Part shown: positions 17,570-26,878 of the stretch, piece by piece
Position numbering within the stretch: the first letter of the stretch is position 1
How the letters are laid out: each line of letters begins with the position of its first letter
Translations under genes and position numbers: made by a program
The notes under the pieces: generated by a model
The model's input: only the letters and a program-made list of their open reading frames with translations
Told to the model about the DNA's origin: nothing
The model's database searches: none
Assembly: GCF_900172275.1 (NCBI RefSeq)
Contig: NZ_FWFT01000002.1
Location: 496,001 to 560,000 of the forward strand
DNA from: Pseudooctadecabacter jejudonensis
GTDB taxonomy: Bacteria > Pseudomonadota > Alphaproteobacteria > Rhodobacterales > Rhodobacteraceae
Reading direction: 5' to 3'
DNA: 64,000 nucleotides

Positions 17570-18592
17570 TTAGGCGGGGTTTGACGTCTGTCCAACGGTG
17601 CTGTCCTGACGTTGCAACTGCGCCAGCACATCCAAAAGGGCCGCCGTCCGCCCCTGCGGTTTGCCCTGATGGGACGCCGCATCAACCAAAAACGCGACCT
17701 CATCCAAAGGCCGCGCGTGCAGGACGGGCGATTGAGGCGTGATCAGGCTAACGCCCGTGCGCACAATCGCCTGACCCATCCAACCGAGCTTTTGTGCAGT
17801 CGACGTATGCGCCCGTGTGCTGATGCTGTCGTAACCTGCCCGCCGAACCTGAGTGCCAATCCCGCCATAGATGAATCGCGCCGCATAAATCCCCATGCGT
17901 GAGGGCCTTGGCAAAGCAGGCACGCCCGCCTCGGACCGCAGATAGAGCCTGTGCGCCTCAGCCAGCAAGCGCCGCGCCATGCGGCGCACATCAGGTGTGG
18001 CCTCAGGGGTGTGCAGGAAGGCATCGACATCCATCCCCGCCTCCTCCAACCAGTCAAGCGGCAGATAAATTCGCCCAGCGCGGGCGTCTTCCCCGATGTC
18101 GCGGGCAATATTTGTCAGCTGCATCGCGACGCCCAAATCACAGGCCCGCGCCAAGGCATCCGCATCGCGCACGCGCATCAGCACGCACATCATGACGCCC
18201 ACAGCAGAGGCCACCCGCGCCGAATAGGACCGCACGCCGGACAAATCCGCATACCGTCGCTCCTGCGCATCCCACGCCAACCCTTCCAAAAGGGCATCGG
18301 GCAAGGCCTTCGGCATCTCAAATTCTTCCACAACAGAGGCAAACGCCCGATCCTCAGGCGCATCTTTGGGCTGGCCCGCATAGATCGCATCCAACCGCTG
18401 CTGCAAAGACAGCACAGCGCGACGTTTGTGATCGCCCTCGTCCACCTCATCATCAGCCAACCGGCAAAACGCATACAGCACCAACGCCGGGTCGCGCACC
18501 GCAGCGGGCAACAACCGTGACGCTGCGTGGAAGGAATACGACCCAGTGCGAATGGCCTCGCGGCAGTGGTCCAGATCAGCGGTCAGGATCAT
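17570..18592 (-). CDS. crtB: Phytoene synthase CrtB
   Basis: Head-to-head condensation of two geranylgeranyl diphosphates to phytoene. It carries the aspartate motifs FCRLADDEVDEGD (about residue 45) and LTNIARDIGEDARAGRIYLP (about 165), the second being the trans-isoprenyl synthase signature. Length 340 residues. The start overlaps the crtI stop by 4 bases (ATGA). Confidence 0.96.
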   Translation of the reverse strand: MILTADLDHCREAIRTGSYSFHAASRLLPAAVRDPALVLYAFCRLADDEVDEGDHKRRAVLSLQQRLDAIYAGQPKDAPEDRAFASVVEEFEMPKALPDALLEGLAWDAQERRYADLSGVRSYSARVASAVGVMMCVLMRVRDADALARACDLGVAMQLTNIARDIGEDARAGRIYLPLDWLEEAGMDVDAFLHTPEATPDVRRMARRLLAEAHRLYLRSEAGVPALPRPSRMGIYAARFIYGGIGTQVRRAGYDSISTRAHTSTAQKLGWMGQAIVRTGVSLITPQSPVLHARPLDEVAFLVDAASHQGKPQGRTAALLDVLAQLQRQDSTVGQTSNPA

Positions 18593-20136
18593 TCGGCGGC
18601 CATCCGTTCAGTGACAAAGGTTTCCGGCGCGTCGGGCACCAATTGCCCCAACACCTCAGCACTGGACACAACGCCCGGCAGGCCCGCGCCCGGATGCGTG
18701 CCCGCACCGACAAGATACAGCCCCTTGGCCTCTTCGCTGATGTTATGTGGCCGGAACCACGCCGATTGCAGGATGCGCGGTTCAATCGAAAACCCGCTGC
18801 CGTGGGGCGACAAATAGCGGTCGCGGAAGGTTTCGGGCGTGAACGTCTCGGACGCGCTCAGATGGTCACGGAACCCGGGGATCGTTTTTTCCAGCACCGC
18901 GGCGACCTTCTCTTGATAGATCGCAGCTTCGCTCGCCCAATCCACCCCATTGTCGTGACCCAAATGCGGGACGGGGGACAAAGCGTACCACGTGTCATCG
19001 CCCTTGGGCGCGACACTGGGGTCCGTCACAGACGGGCGGTGCAGATAAAGGCTCATGTCATCCGACAGTTTGCCCTTGATAAAAATATCGCGCAGCAGGC
19101 CTTCGTAGCGCGGCCCGCTGAGGATCGTGTGATGTCCCACGTCGGCCCATTTGTCCGCTGTATCCCGCGTTCCGAAATACCACACGAACAACCCCATGGA
19201 CCAACGGCTGCGCTTCAGTTTTTGGCTGGTCCAACGTTTGCGCGTGTGATTGCGCAGCAGGCGGTCATAGGTGTGGCCCGCGTCCGCGTTGCTGACGATC
19301 ACCGGCGCATCCAATTGCGCCCCATCAGCCATCGTCACGCCAACGGCGCGTCCTTGGTCGACGCGAATCTCGTCCACCTCAACGCCGTAACGGACCGATC
19401 CGCCCTGCGCCTCGATCACCCGCACCATCGCGTCGGCAATCGCCTGCACCCCGCCCATGGCGTAATGAACGCCGTATTCTTTCTCAAGATAGCTGACGAG
19501 GGCGTACATCGACGTCACGTGCATCGGATCACCGCCGATAAACAGCGGATGAAACGACAACGCCATGCGCAACCGCTCATCCTTCACATAGGCCCGCGCA
19601 TGCCCGAGGATCGATCGATCCGCCCGCAGCTGCGCGAACTTCGGCAAAACCTTAACCGTCTCCCACAACTGATGCATGGAGCGCCGGCCCAGCCCCTCGA
19701 ACCCGACTTTGTATCGGGCCTTGGCGCTTTTCAGGAACTTGTGAAATCCGGGCACGTCTGACGGAGACAGCTTGGCCACCTCAGCGACCATGCCATCGGT
19801 GCTTTGCTGGGCTTTGAACGAACTGCCGTCCTCCCACCGGATCTCATAAAACGGATCCATCGGGCGCAGATCAACGTCGCGGTGGAAATCACGCCCGCAG
19901 GCGGCCCACAGATCCTCAAACACCTCTGGCATGGTGACAATCGTTGGCCCCAGATCAAACCGGTGCCCGTTCTGGGTCACGGACGATCCACGCCCGCCTG
20001 CACGATCCAATTTATCCAGAACCTGCACGCGGTAACCCTTGGCCCCTAAACGCATGGCCGCAGAAAGCCCGCCCAGACCCGCACCAATAACCAAAGCGGC
20101 GTCGGGCGATTCGTATGAGGTGTCTTGTGTAAACAT
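18589..20136 (-). CDS. crtI: Phytoene desaturase CrtI
   Basis: FAD-dependent desaturase that converts phytoene to neurosporene in this pathway. It has the N-terminal motif VIGAGLGGLSAAMRLGAKGY, GGRGSSVTQNGHRFDLGPT, and the C-terminal signature GLYLVGAGTHPGAGLPGV. The frame is open to 20247, but ATG at 20136 gives the normal 515 residues, and the upstream stretch covers the regulatory gap. The initiator lies inside a TGT-N12-ACA palindrome, which is unusual. Confidence 0.96.
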   Translation of the reverse strand: MFTQDTSYESPDAALVIGAGLGGLSAAMRLGAKGYRVQVLDKLDRAGGRGSSVTQNGHRFDLGPTIVTMPEVFEDLWAACGRDFHRDVDLRPMDPFYEIRWEDGSSFKAQQSTDGMVAEVAKLSPSDVPGFHKFLKSAKARYKVGFEGLGRRSMHQLWETVKVLPKFAQLRADRSILGHARAYVKDERLRMALSFHPLFIGGDPMHVTSMYALVSYLEKEYGVHYAMGGVQAIADAMVRVIEAQGGSVRYGVEVDEIRVDQGRAVGVTMADGAQLDAPVIVSNADAGHTYDRLLRNHTRKRWTSQKLKRSRWSMGLFVWYFGTRDTADKWADVGHHTILSGPRYEGLLRDIFIKGKLSDDMSLYLHRPSVTDPSVAPKGDDTWYALSPVPHLGHDNGVDWASEAAIYQEKVAAVLEKTIPGFRDHLSASETFTPETFRDRYLSPHGSGFSIEPRILQSAWFRPHNISEEAKGLYLVGAGTHPGAGLPGVVSSAEVLGQLVPDAPETFVTERMAAE

Positions 20137-20145
20137 ATCTTTACA
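20128..20145. promoter_or_regulatory. PpsR/CrtJ-type palindrome over the crtI start
   Basis: Exact TGT-N12-ACA match that covers the crtI initiation codon. It is 78 bp from a second site before crtA. In Rhodobacter capsulatus the crtA-crtI region has distant CrtJ sites that bind cooperatively, so this pair may work by looping; that is inferred. Confidence 0.7.
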
Positions 20146-20223
20146 GTAATCCGACGTAGTCTCTTTTACAACGCATCCTTTAATCGCTGTGTATGCGAAA
20201 CCCTTCCCAAAGCAATAAAAATA

Positions 20224-20241
20224 TGTAAATCTAAATTGACA
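20224..20241. promoter_or_regulatory. PpsR/CrtJ-type palindrome upstream of crtA
   Basis: Exact TGT-N12-ACA palindrome 20 bp before the crtA GTG start. Placed so, it should overlap or lie just downstream of the crtA promoter and control the crtA-bchIDO unit by redox or light. Confidence 0.75.
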
Positions 20242-20261
20242 CCGCAAAGGGAACCACGCGT

Positions 20262-20966
20262 GTGAGCCAGATCGTCACCCTCAGCCTGTTCCGGTTTGAC
20301 CGGACCCGCGACCGCCTATGGGCGTTTGCGATGATGGGGGCCGCGCGGCTGTCACTGCCGCGCACGCCTGACATCGGGTTTTGGAAACTCTGCGGGTCTG
20401 GCACAGGCGAAGGTTTTACGCCGATTCCCAATTTTGGCGTCTACGCCATCCTCGCCACATGGCCCGACCACGACACCGCCCGCGCGCGGATTGCCACGGC
20501 ACCGATCTTTCGGAAATACCGCACCCGCGCGGCTGAGGATTGGACTGTGTTCCTCACCCCGACCTCCGCCAAGGGCGAATGGTCGGGCACCGCACCCTTC
20601 ACCGTGGGGGATGCACCTGAAAACGGCCCCCTCGCCGCTCTCACACGGGCGACCGTCAAACCCAGCGTTGCGGCCCGGTTCTGGAAACGCGTGCCTGACA
20701 TTTCAACCGTGATCGGCGCGGACCCGAACGTCGCCTTCAAAATTGGCATCGGAGAGGTGCCGCTGCTGCATCAGGTTACGTTCTCCATCTGGCCCGACGC
20801 CAAACGCATGGCGAACTTCGCCCGCACCGGCCACCATGCCGACGCGATCCGCGCGGTGCGGTCCGGCGGCTGGTTTCGTGAAGAACTCTACGCGCGGTTC
20901 GCCGTGACCTCTGACATGGGCACGTGGAACGGTGCCTCCCCCCTCGCTCATCTGGATATGCCATGA
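20262..20966 (+). CDS. crtA: Spheroidene monooxygenase CrtA
   Basis: Introduces the keto group that turns spheroidene into spheroidenone when oxygen is present. The 234-residue protein has the family's early SLFRFD segment, the conserved histidine in LLHQVTFSIWP, and RSGGWFREELYARF near the end. It starts with GTG at 20262 after AAAGGGA. The presence of crtA predicts red spheroidenone pigmentation in aerated cells. The stop overlaps the bchI start (ATGA). Confidence 0.94.
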   Translation: MSQIVTLSLFRFDRTRDRLWAFAMMGAARLSLPRTPDIGFWKLCGSGTGEGFTPIPNFGVYAILATWPDHDTARARIATAPIFRKYRTRAAEDWTVFLTPTSAKGEWSGTAPFTVGDAPENGPLAALTRATVKPSVAARFWKRVPDISTVIGADPNVAFKIGIGEVPLLHQVTFSIWPDAKRMANFARTGHHADAIRAVRSGGWFREELYARFAVTSDMGTWNGASPLAHLDMP

Positions 20967-21967
20967 AACAGCCCTTCCCGTTTTCCGCCATCGTCGGCCA
21001 GGACGATATGAAACTGTCGATGATCCTGACGGCCATTGACCCGACCATTGGCGGCGTTCTGGTCTTTGGCGATCGCGGCACAGGCAAATCCACCGCCGTG
21101 CGCGCCCTTGCGGCCCTGCTACCGCAGATCCAACGTGTCGAAGGCTGCCCCGTGAATTCCGAGAAAGCCGAGGACGTGCCCGTCTGGGTCGAGATGGCCG
21201 ACAAGAAAATCTCTGCCGCGCCGACCCCCGTGGTTGATCTGCCGCTTGGCGTGACCGAAGACCGCGTGACCGGCGCGCTGGACATAGAAAAGGCTCTATC
21301 CAATGGCGAAAAGGCGTTTCAGCCGGGCCTGCTGGCCCGTGCCAACCGCGGATATCTCTATATTGATGAGGTGAACCTGCTCGAAGATCACATCGTCGAT
21401 CTTTTGTTGGACGTCGCCCAATCGGGCGAAAACGTCGTGGAGCGTGAAGGCTTGTCCATCCGCCATCCGTCCCGGTTTGTTCTGGTCGGGTCTGGCAATC
21501 CCGAAGAAGGCGAATTGCGGCCGCAGCTTCTTGACCGGTTCGGCCTGTCCGTTGATGTGACCTCCCCCACAACGATCGAAGACAGGGTTGAGGTGATCAA
21601 ACGGCGCGATGCCTATGAAACCGATCATGAGGCATTCATGGTCCGCTGGAAGGCGGAAAATGCCCTTGTCCGGACCCAGATAGAAAGCGCAAGACAGTCT
21701 CTACATCACCTAAAAACCACCGATAGCGCCCTGACAGACATTGCCGCCCTTTGTCTGAAACTGGGGGCAGATGGGTTGCGCGGGGAACTCACCTTGCTCA
21801 AGGCCGCACGGGCCTTTGCCGCCTATCGTGATGATACGGCCATTGGCCGTGATCACATTCGCGCTGTGGCCCCGATGGCCCTGCGTCATCGCCTGCGCCG
21901 TGACCCGCTGGATGATGCGGGCAGCGGGGCGCGCGTGGCCCGCGTTGTCGAAGACGTCCTGGCCTAA
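20963..21967 (+). CDS. bchI: Magnesium chelatase ATPase subunit I
   Basis: AAA+ subunit that drives magnesium insertion into protoporphyrin IX with BchD and BchH. It shows Walker A GDRGTGKSTAV (about residue 35), Walker B YLYIDEVNLL, and the sensor region VGSGNPEEGELRPQLLDRFG. ATG at 20963 gives 334 residues; the frame is open 13 codons upstream inside crtA. The stop overlaps the bchD start by one base. Confidence 0.97.
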   Translation: MKQPFPFSAIVGQDDMKLSMILTAIDPTIGGVLVFGDRGTGKSTAVRALAALLPQIQRVEGCPVNSEKAEDVPVWVEMADKKISAAPTPVVDLPLGVTEDRVTGALDIEKALSNGEKAFQPGLLARANRGYLYIDEVNLLEDHIVDLLLDVAQSGENVVEREGLSIRHPSRFVLVGSGNPEEGELRPQLLDRFGLSVDVTSPTTIEDRVEVIKRRDAYETDHEAFMVRWKAENALVRTQIESARQSLHHLKTTDSALTDIAALCLKLGADGLRGELTLLKAARAFAAYRDDTAIGRDHIRAVAPMALRHRLRRDPLDDAGSGARVARVVEDVLA

Positions 21968-23595
21968 TGCCTTGGGATCGGGCCACCCTTGCGCTGACCC
22001 TTCTGGCGATTGACCCCACGGGGCTGGGCGGGGCGAATATTCGCGCCCGCACCGGTCCTGTCCGCGATGCGTTCCTTGAGGCTTTGGCCGTCTTGCCCAG
22101 CCCCGCATCCAAACTCCACCCCGCTATGGATGACGACAGTTTATTTGGCGGTCTTGACCTGACCCGCACCTTGCAAACCGGTACGTTGACCCAAAACAAG
22201 GGTCTATTGCGCCAGTATCCGACACATGTCCTGACTATGGCAGATCGCTGCGAACCCGACCTTGCGGCGCGGTTGGCCATGGCAATGGACGCCGGAACCT
22301 TGCAAACGCTGGTCACCCTCGATGAAGGGGCCGACGCGGATGAGGCCGCCCCCGCCGCCTTAACCGAACGGATGGCGTTTCATATCACCCTCGATCTTGC
22401 CACCCGCGACATCGGCCTCTTGCCCGACGAGGTCGAGATCACGCGCGCACAGCGTCTGCTGCCATCGCTGGCGACCCCTGATGATACAATCATGACCCTG
22501 TCGCAGATTTGCATCTCGCTTGGCATTGACAGCGCCCGCGCGCCCATCTTCGCCCTTCGTGCGGCACGCGCCCATGCGGCGTTGCGCGGCGACACGGCCA
22601 TTGCACCGCAGGATATTGAAACAGCCGCGGCACTGACCCTCGCGCATCGCGCGACCATGCTGCCCCCAACCGACCTCCCCCCCGAAGAGCAGGAGGCCGA
22701 CCCGGCGCCGCCACCCTCACCCCAAGACATCGGACAGCTCGAAGACCGCGTTCTTGAGGCGGTGATGACCCATCTTCCCGAAGGTCTGCTGGATCAGATC
22801 AAGGTGACAGGGCGTCTTGGGTCAGGATCCGGTGCGGGGGCCAAACATCGGGGCAATCGCCGCGGCCGGCCCAAACCTGCCCGCCCAGGGCGTTTTTCGG
22901 GGCGAAACAGGCTCGATCTTATGGCAACCTTGCGGACCGCCGCGCCGTGGCAAAAGCTGCGCGGGGGTGGGCAGGGCCACATCAAAGTCCAACCATCCGA
23001 TTTCCGCATCAAGCAGTATGAAGACAAATCAGACCGCGTGTTGATCTTCACCGTTGATGCCTCTGGCAGCGCCGCGATGGCCCGTCTGGCCGAGGCAAAG
23101 GGGGCCGTCGAACTTCTGCTGGCAGACGCCTACGCCCGCCGGGATCACGTCGGCCTGATTGCCTTTCGGGGGGAGGCCGCAGACACACTGCTGCCCCCAA
23201 CACGATCCCTTGTGCAGACCAAACGTCGACTGGCCGCGTTGCCCGGCGGTGGCGGAACGCCCCTTGCCGCCGGCCTGCTCGAGGCGATGGCCATGGCCGA
23301 AACCACCCGCAGGCAAGGCATGTCCCCCTGCATCGTGATTCTGACCGATGGCCGCGCCAATATCGCGCTGGACGGCACGGCAGACCGGCCCAAGGCCTGT
23401 AGTGATGCCGATGCTGTTTCAGCCCAAATCCGAACCAACGGGATCGATTCAATCGTCCTTGATCTTGGGAACCGCCCGTCCCGCTATTTGTCCGAGCTCG
23501 CGGCCCGTATGGACGGGATGTATATGCCCGTGCCCCGCGCGGATGCACACAAAATGTCAGGCGCGGTGTCTGCGGCGCTTAAGGATCAGACGTGA
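21967..23595 (+). CDS. bchD: Magnesium chelatase subunit D
   Basis: Partner of BchI: a degenerate AAA+ half, an acidic/proline linker (PPEEQEADPAPPPSPQD, about residues 238-255) and a C-terminal von Willebrand A domain with the MIDAS motif DASGSAAMAR and GGGGTPLAAG. The length of 542 residues is slightly short for the family. It is translationally coupled to both bchI and bchO. Confidence 0.96.
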   Translation: MPWDRATLALTLLAIDPTGLGGANIRARTGPVRDAFLEALAVLPSPASKLHPAMDDDSLFGGLDLTRTLQTGTLTQNKGLLRQYPTHVLTMADRCEPDLAARLAMAMDAGTLQTLVTLDEGADADEAAPAALTERMAFHITLDLATRDIGLLPDEVEITRAQRLLPSLATPDDTIMTLSQICISLGIDSARAPIFALRAARAHAALRGDTAIAPQDIETAAALTLAHRATMLPPTDLPPEEQEADPAPPPSPQDIGQLEDRVLEAVMTHLPEGLLDQIKVTGRLGSGSGAGAKHRGNRRGRPKPARPGRFSGRNRLDLMATLRTAAPWQKLRGGGQGHIKVQPSDFRIKQYEDKSDRVLIFTVDASGSAAMARLAEAKGAVELLLADAYARRDHVGLIAFRGEAADTLLPPTRSLVQTKRRLAALPGGGGTPLAAGLLEAMAMAETTRRQGMSPCIVILTDGRANIALDGTADRPKACSDADAVSAQIRTNGIDSIVLDLGNRPSRYLSELAARMDGMYMPVPRADAHKMSGAVSAALKDQT

Positions 23596-24431
23596 AGTGG
23601 CCAGAGGATGCGACGGGTTGGCCCATGGCCGATCATTCCCGCAAAGTTCTCTGCCGCCCCCACCGCTGGCATGTGCAAGAGGCGGGCACAGGGGACACGC
23701 TGCTGCTGATCCATGGCGCGGGCGGGGCGACACAAAGCTGGCGCGGTATCTTCCCGATCTTGCGCGAAACACATCACGTCGTTGCAGTTGATCTGCCCGG
23801 TCAGGGGTTTTCGGAAAACGGCGCGCGGGCCCGTTGTGGCCTGGCGCATATGGCCGAAGATTTGGCCGCATTGATCCAACAAGAGGGATGGACGCCAAAC
23901 GCCCTGATCGGGCATTCCGCCGGTGCCGCGATCGCCCTTCAGATGGCGCGATCTGCCCCTTGTCATGTCATCGGGATCAACGCCGCCCTGTCGAATTTCA
24001 AAGGGGTCGCCGGGTGGCTTTTTCCGATGATGGCCAAGGCGCTGGCCCTCAATCCGATCTCTGCGGCTTTGTTTGCCAAAACGACCACTCCGGCTGGGGT
24101 CCGGAACCTTATCGCTGGAACAGGGTCGAAATTAAATGCGGAGGGGGAAGGCCTGTACCTGCGGTTGGCACAAGACAGCGGGCATGTGGATGCGACGTTG
24201 TCCATGATGGCGCAATGGTCCCTCGACGGGCTGACGGCCGCCCTGCCGGACATCCAGTCGCGCGTCGATCTGATCATCGCCAATGGGGACAAAGCCGTGC
24301 CCCCGTCATCAAGCCGAAACGCCGCCCATCGCCTGGCAGACGCGCACCTGCATGAGGTCACATCGCTTGGCCATCTCGCCCACGAAGAAGACCCCAAACA
24401 GATCGCTGATGTCATTTACGACGTGCTTTAG
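23592..24431 (+). CDS. bchO: BchO, alpha/beta-hydrolase of the magnesium chelatase cluster
   Basis: Alpha/beta-hydrolase fold protein of 279 residues with LLLIHGAGGATQSW (oxyanion hole), the nucleophile elbow GHSAGA (about residue 105) and a late histidine in LGHLAHEEDP. It is always found with bchID in Rhodobacter; a role linked to magnesium chelation is presumed but its substrate is not established. It begins with GTG overlapping the bchD stop, and its own stop overlaps the convergent glpD stop. Confidence 0.92.
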   Translation: MKWPEDATGWPMADHSRKVLCRPHRWHVQEAGTGDTLLLIHGAGGATQSWRGIFPILRETHHVVAVDLPGQGFSENGARARCGLAHMAEDLAALIQQEGWTPNALIGHSAGAAIALQMARSAPCHVIGINAALSNFKGVAGWLFPMMAKALALNPISAALFAKTTTPAGVRNLIAGTGSKLNAEGEGLYLRLAQDSGHVDATLSMMAQWSLDGLTAALPDIQSRVDLIIANGDKAVPPSSSRNAAHRLADAHLHEVTSLGHLAHEEDPKQIADVIYDVL

Positions 24432-26005
24432 GCCGCGGCCCGCGCACCGATCATCCAGGCGTCCAACGTCGCGATCTCATCTTTCGACAACCGCAGCCCC
24501 AATTTGTTGCGCCGCCAAACCACATCTTCGGCGCGGCGGGCGTATTCCTTGTCCATCAACCAACGCACCTCGGCTTCGGTCAGGGTCGCCCCAAAGGCTT
24601 GGCCCAAATCGTCCAACGTCTTCGCCGCCCCCAAAACCAGGGCCGCATCGGTCCCGTAGGCCCGCACCAGCCGTTTGGCCCAAACGTGATCGACAAAGGG
24701 ATAGCCCGCCTCAATCTCAGCGATCAACGCGTCCACACCGTCAACTGGAAAATCCCCACCGGGCAGGGCAACGCCGGCGGTCCAGTCGCCTGTCACGCCG
24801 TCAAAAAACGGGCTGATCTTTTCAAGCGCACTTTGCGCCAACCGCCGGTACGTCGTGATCTTGCCCCCAAAGATGTTCAGGATCGGTGCCCCACCGTTGG
24901 TGTCCACCTTCAGCGTGTAATCCCGTGTTGCGGCAGTCGCGCTTTGTGCGCCGTCATCATAGAGGGGCCGCACGCCCGAATAAGTCCAAACCACATCATC
25001 AGCTGTAATGTCCTGTTTGAAATATTCATTCGCAAAGGCCACCAGATAGTCCCGTTCCTCGACCGTGCAGACCGGCTTGGCATCCGGATCCTCATGTTCG
25101 GCGTCCGTCGTCCCGATCAGCGTGAAATCCGTTTCATAGGGAATGGCGAAAATGATGCGTCCGTCGGTGCCTTGGAAGAAATAACACTTGTCATGATCAA
25201 ACAGCCGCTTGGTCACAATATGTGACCCACGCACCAATCGCACCCCTTCGGTGGAATTCAAACGCACCTTTTGCTGGATGATATCACCCACCCAAGGACC
25301 CGCCGCGTTGACCAACATCTTGGCCCGCACAGTCCGTTCTTTCCCCGTCTCAACATCCTGCAACTGCACCACCCAATGATCATCGTGACGCAAGGTCGAC
25401 ACCACTTTGGTCCGCACCATGATCTGTGCGCCGCGGTTTTGGGCATCCCGCGCGTTCAGCACCACCAAACGAGAATCCTCGATCCAGCAATCGGAATATT
25501 CATAGGCCTTTTCAAACCGGTCCTCGATTCCCGCCCCTTCAGGCGCGGTCCGCAAATCGACGGTCGTGGTGCCGGGCAAGATCTTACGCCCGCCCAGATT
25601 GTCATACAGGAACAGGCCCAGCCGGATCAGCCACGCAGGCCGGCGGCCCTTCATCCATGGCATCACAAAATTCAACAGCTTCGACGTGGGCGTCGATCCT
25701 TCGAACCGCATGTCCTTGTGGTAGGGCAGCACAAACCGCATCGGCCAGGAAATATGCGGCATCGCGCGCAGCAGGGTTTCGCGTTCGATCAACGCCTCGC
25801 GGACCAAACGAACCTCAAAATATTCCAGATACCGCAGCCCGCCGTGAAACAGCTTCGTCGACGCGCTGGACGTGGCAGAGGCCAGATCGTTCATCTCAGC
25901 CAGACCGACAGACAGCCCACGCCCCGACGCATCCCGCGCGATGCCACAGCCGTTGATGCCGCCGCCAATAATGAAAAGGTCAAAATCTGTCTCTACGTCC
26001 GCCAT
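24428..26005 (-). CDS. glpD: Glycerol-3-phosphate dehydrogenase (aerobic, FAD)
   Basis: Membrane-associated flavoprotein that oxidises glycerol 3-phosphate to dihydroxyacetone phosphate and passes electrons to quinone. It has the FAD motif LFIIGGGINGCGIARDASG, then SSASTKLFHGGLRYLE and the conserved VRPLYDDG region. Length 525 residues. It is divergent from a DeoR-type regulator with an operator-like repeat between. This is the first gene outside the photosynthesis cluster. Confidence 0.95.
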   Translation of the reverse strand: MADVETDFDLFIIGGGINGCGIARDASGRGLSVGLAEMNDLASATSSASTKLFHGGLRYLEYFEVRLVREALIERETLLRAMPHISWPMRFVLPYHKDMRFEGSTPTSKLLNFVMPWMKGRRPAWLIRLGLFLYDNLGGRKILPGTTTVDLRTAPEGAGIEDRFEKAYEYSDCWIEDSRLVVLNARDAQNRGAQIMVRTKVVSTLRHDDHWVVQLQDVETGKERTVRAKMLVNAAGPWVGDIIQQKVRLNSTEGVRLVRGSHIVTKRLFDHDKCYFFQGTDGRIIFAIPYETDFTLIGTTDAEHEDPDAKPVCTVEERDYLVAFANEYFKQDITADDVVWTYSGVRPLYDDGAQSATAATRDYTLKVDTNGGAPILNIFGGKITTYRRLAQSALEKISPFFDGVTGDWTAGVALPGGDFPVDGVDALIAEIEAGYPFVDHVWAKRLVRAYGTDAALVLGAAKTLDDLGQAFGATLTEAEVRWLMDKEYARRAEDVVWRRNKLGLRLSKDEIATLDAWMIGARAAA

Positions 26006-26071
26006 CGGGTCACCTGACTCGTCAAAATCTGATCGTCGCCTGATCTAGCGTACTCCCCATGAAAGAAAAAG

Positions 26072-26113
26072 AACGAAGTTTATTTATGTTCGTTTCTGGA
26101 TAAAGCGAACATT
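26072..26113. promoter_or_regulatory. GlpR-like operator between glpD and glpR
   Basis: The divergent gap contains an inverted repeat AACGAA-N11-TTCGTT (26072-26094) whose right arm, TATGTTCGTT at 26085, fits the enterobacterial GlpR half-site WATKYTCGWW at every position. A second near-match on the other strand lies at 26104-26113 (AGCGAACATT). This supports glycerol-phosphate control of glpD by the adjacent regulator. Confidence 0.65.
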
Positions 26114-26131
26114 CTTCATTATGCTCATGCC

Positions 26132-26878
26132 ATGAATTTCAGACACACAAAAATCCTCGAACGGGCGCGCAGCCAAGGCAAAGTCACCGTCGAAGGGCTC
26201 GCTGCAGAATTCGATGTAACCTTGCAGACCATTCGTCGCGATCTGACAGATCTGGCGGAACAGGGTCGATTGGAACGGGTGCATGGCGGGGCTGTCCTGC
26301 CATCGGGCCAACGCAACATCCGCTACGAGGACCGCCGCCGCCTGAATGAGGCCGCCAAGGCACGCATTGGTTTGGCCTGCGCGAACGAGGTGTCGAACGG
26401 CGCGTCGATCTTTATTGGCATCGGCACCACCTGTGAGGCCGTGGCCCGCGCCCTTGTCCACCACGAAGGTCTGCGAGTGATGACAAACAACCTCAACGCC
26501 GTGCCCATCCTGTCCGCAAACAGCGCGAACAGTGTTCTGGTGACAGGCGGCACCTTGCGCGCGGCCGACGCAGGGCTGGTGGGGGCCCAAACCGCGCAAA
26601 GCGTGCGTCAGTTCAAATTTGATCTGGCGATCATCGGGTGTTCCGGCCTCGACCGTCGGGGCGATCTGTTCGATTATGACCTGGATGAGGTTGTCGTCAG
26701 CCAGACCGTCATCGAAAACAGCGCCGCCACGGCCCTTGTCGCCGATGCCACCAAATTTGCGCGCAAGGCCCCTGCGCGCATTGCACGGATGTCGGAGCTT
26801 TCGGTGTTCGTAACAGACACTAAACCGCCTGAATTGGCCCATACCCCACCCCGCACGATCATCGCGGGGCGCGGTTGA
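26132..26878 (+). CDS. glpR: DeoR-family transcriptional regulator, likely glycerol-3-phosphate repressor
   Basis: 248 residues: N-terminal winged helix (EGLAAEFDVTLQTIRRDLTDLAEQG, helix-turn-helix about residues 20-45; the first and last parts are quoted as one typical DeoR segment of family length), then GRLERVHGGAV and a sugar-phosphate sensor domain with GIGTTCEAVARAL and VTGGTLR. Position next to glpD and the GlpR-like half-sites argue for GlpR. The stop abuts the convergent dehydrogenase stop. Confidence 0.85.
   Translation: MNFRHTKILERARSQGKVTVEGLAAEFDVTLQTIRRDLTDLAEQGRLERVHGGAVLPSGQRNIRYEDRRRLNEAAKARIGLACANEVSNGASIFIGIGTTCEAVARALVHHEGLRVMTNNLNAVPILSANSANSVLVTGGTLRAADAGLVGAQTAQSVRQFKFDLAIIGCSGLDRRGDLFDYDLDEVVVSQTVIENSAATALVADATKFARKAPARIARMSELSVFVTDTKPPELAHTPPRTIIAGRG

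Noticed and set aside
18517-19761. A 414-codon plus-strand frame opposite crtI
   Set aside because: Shadow frame; crtI has full family signatures.
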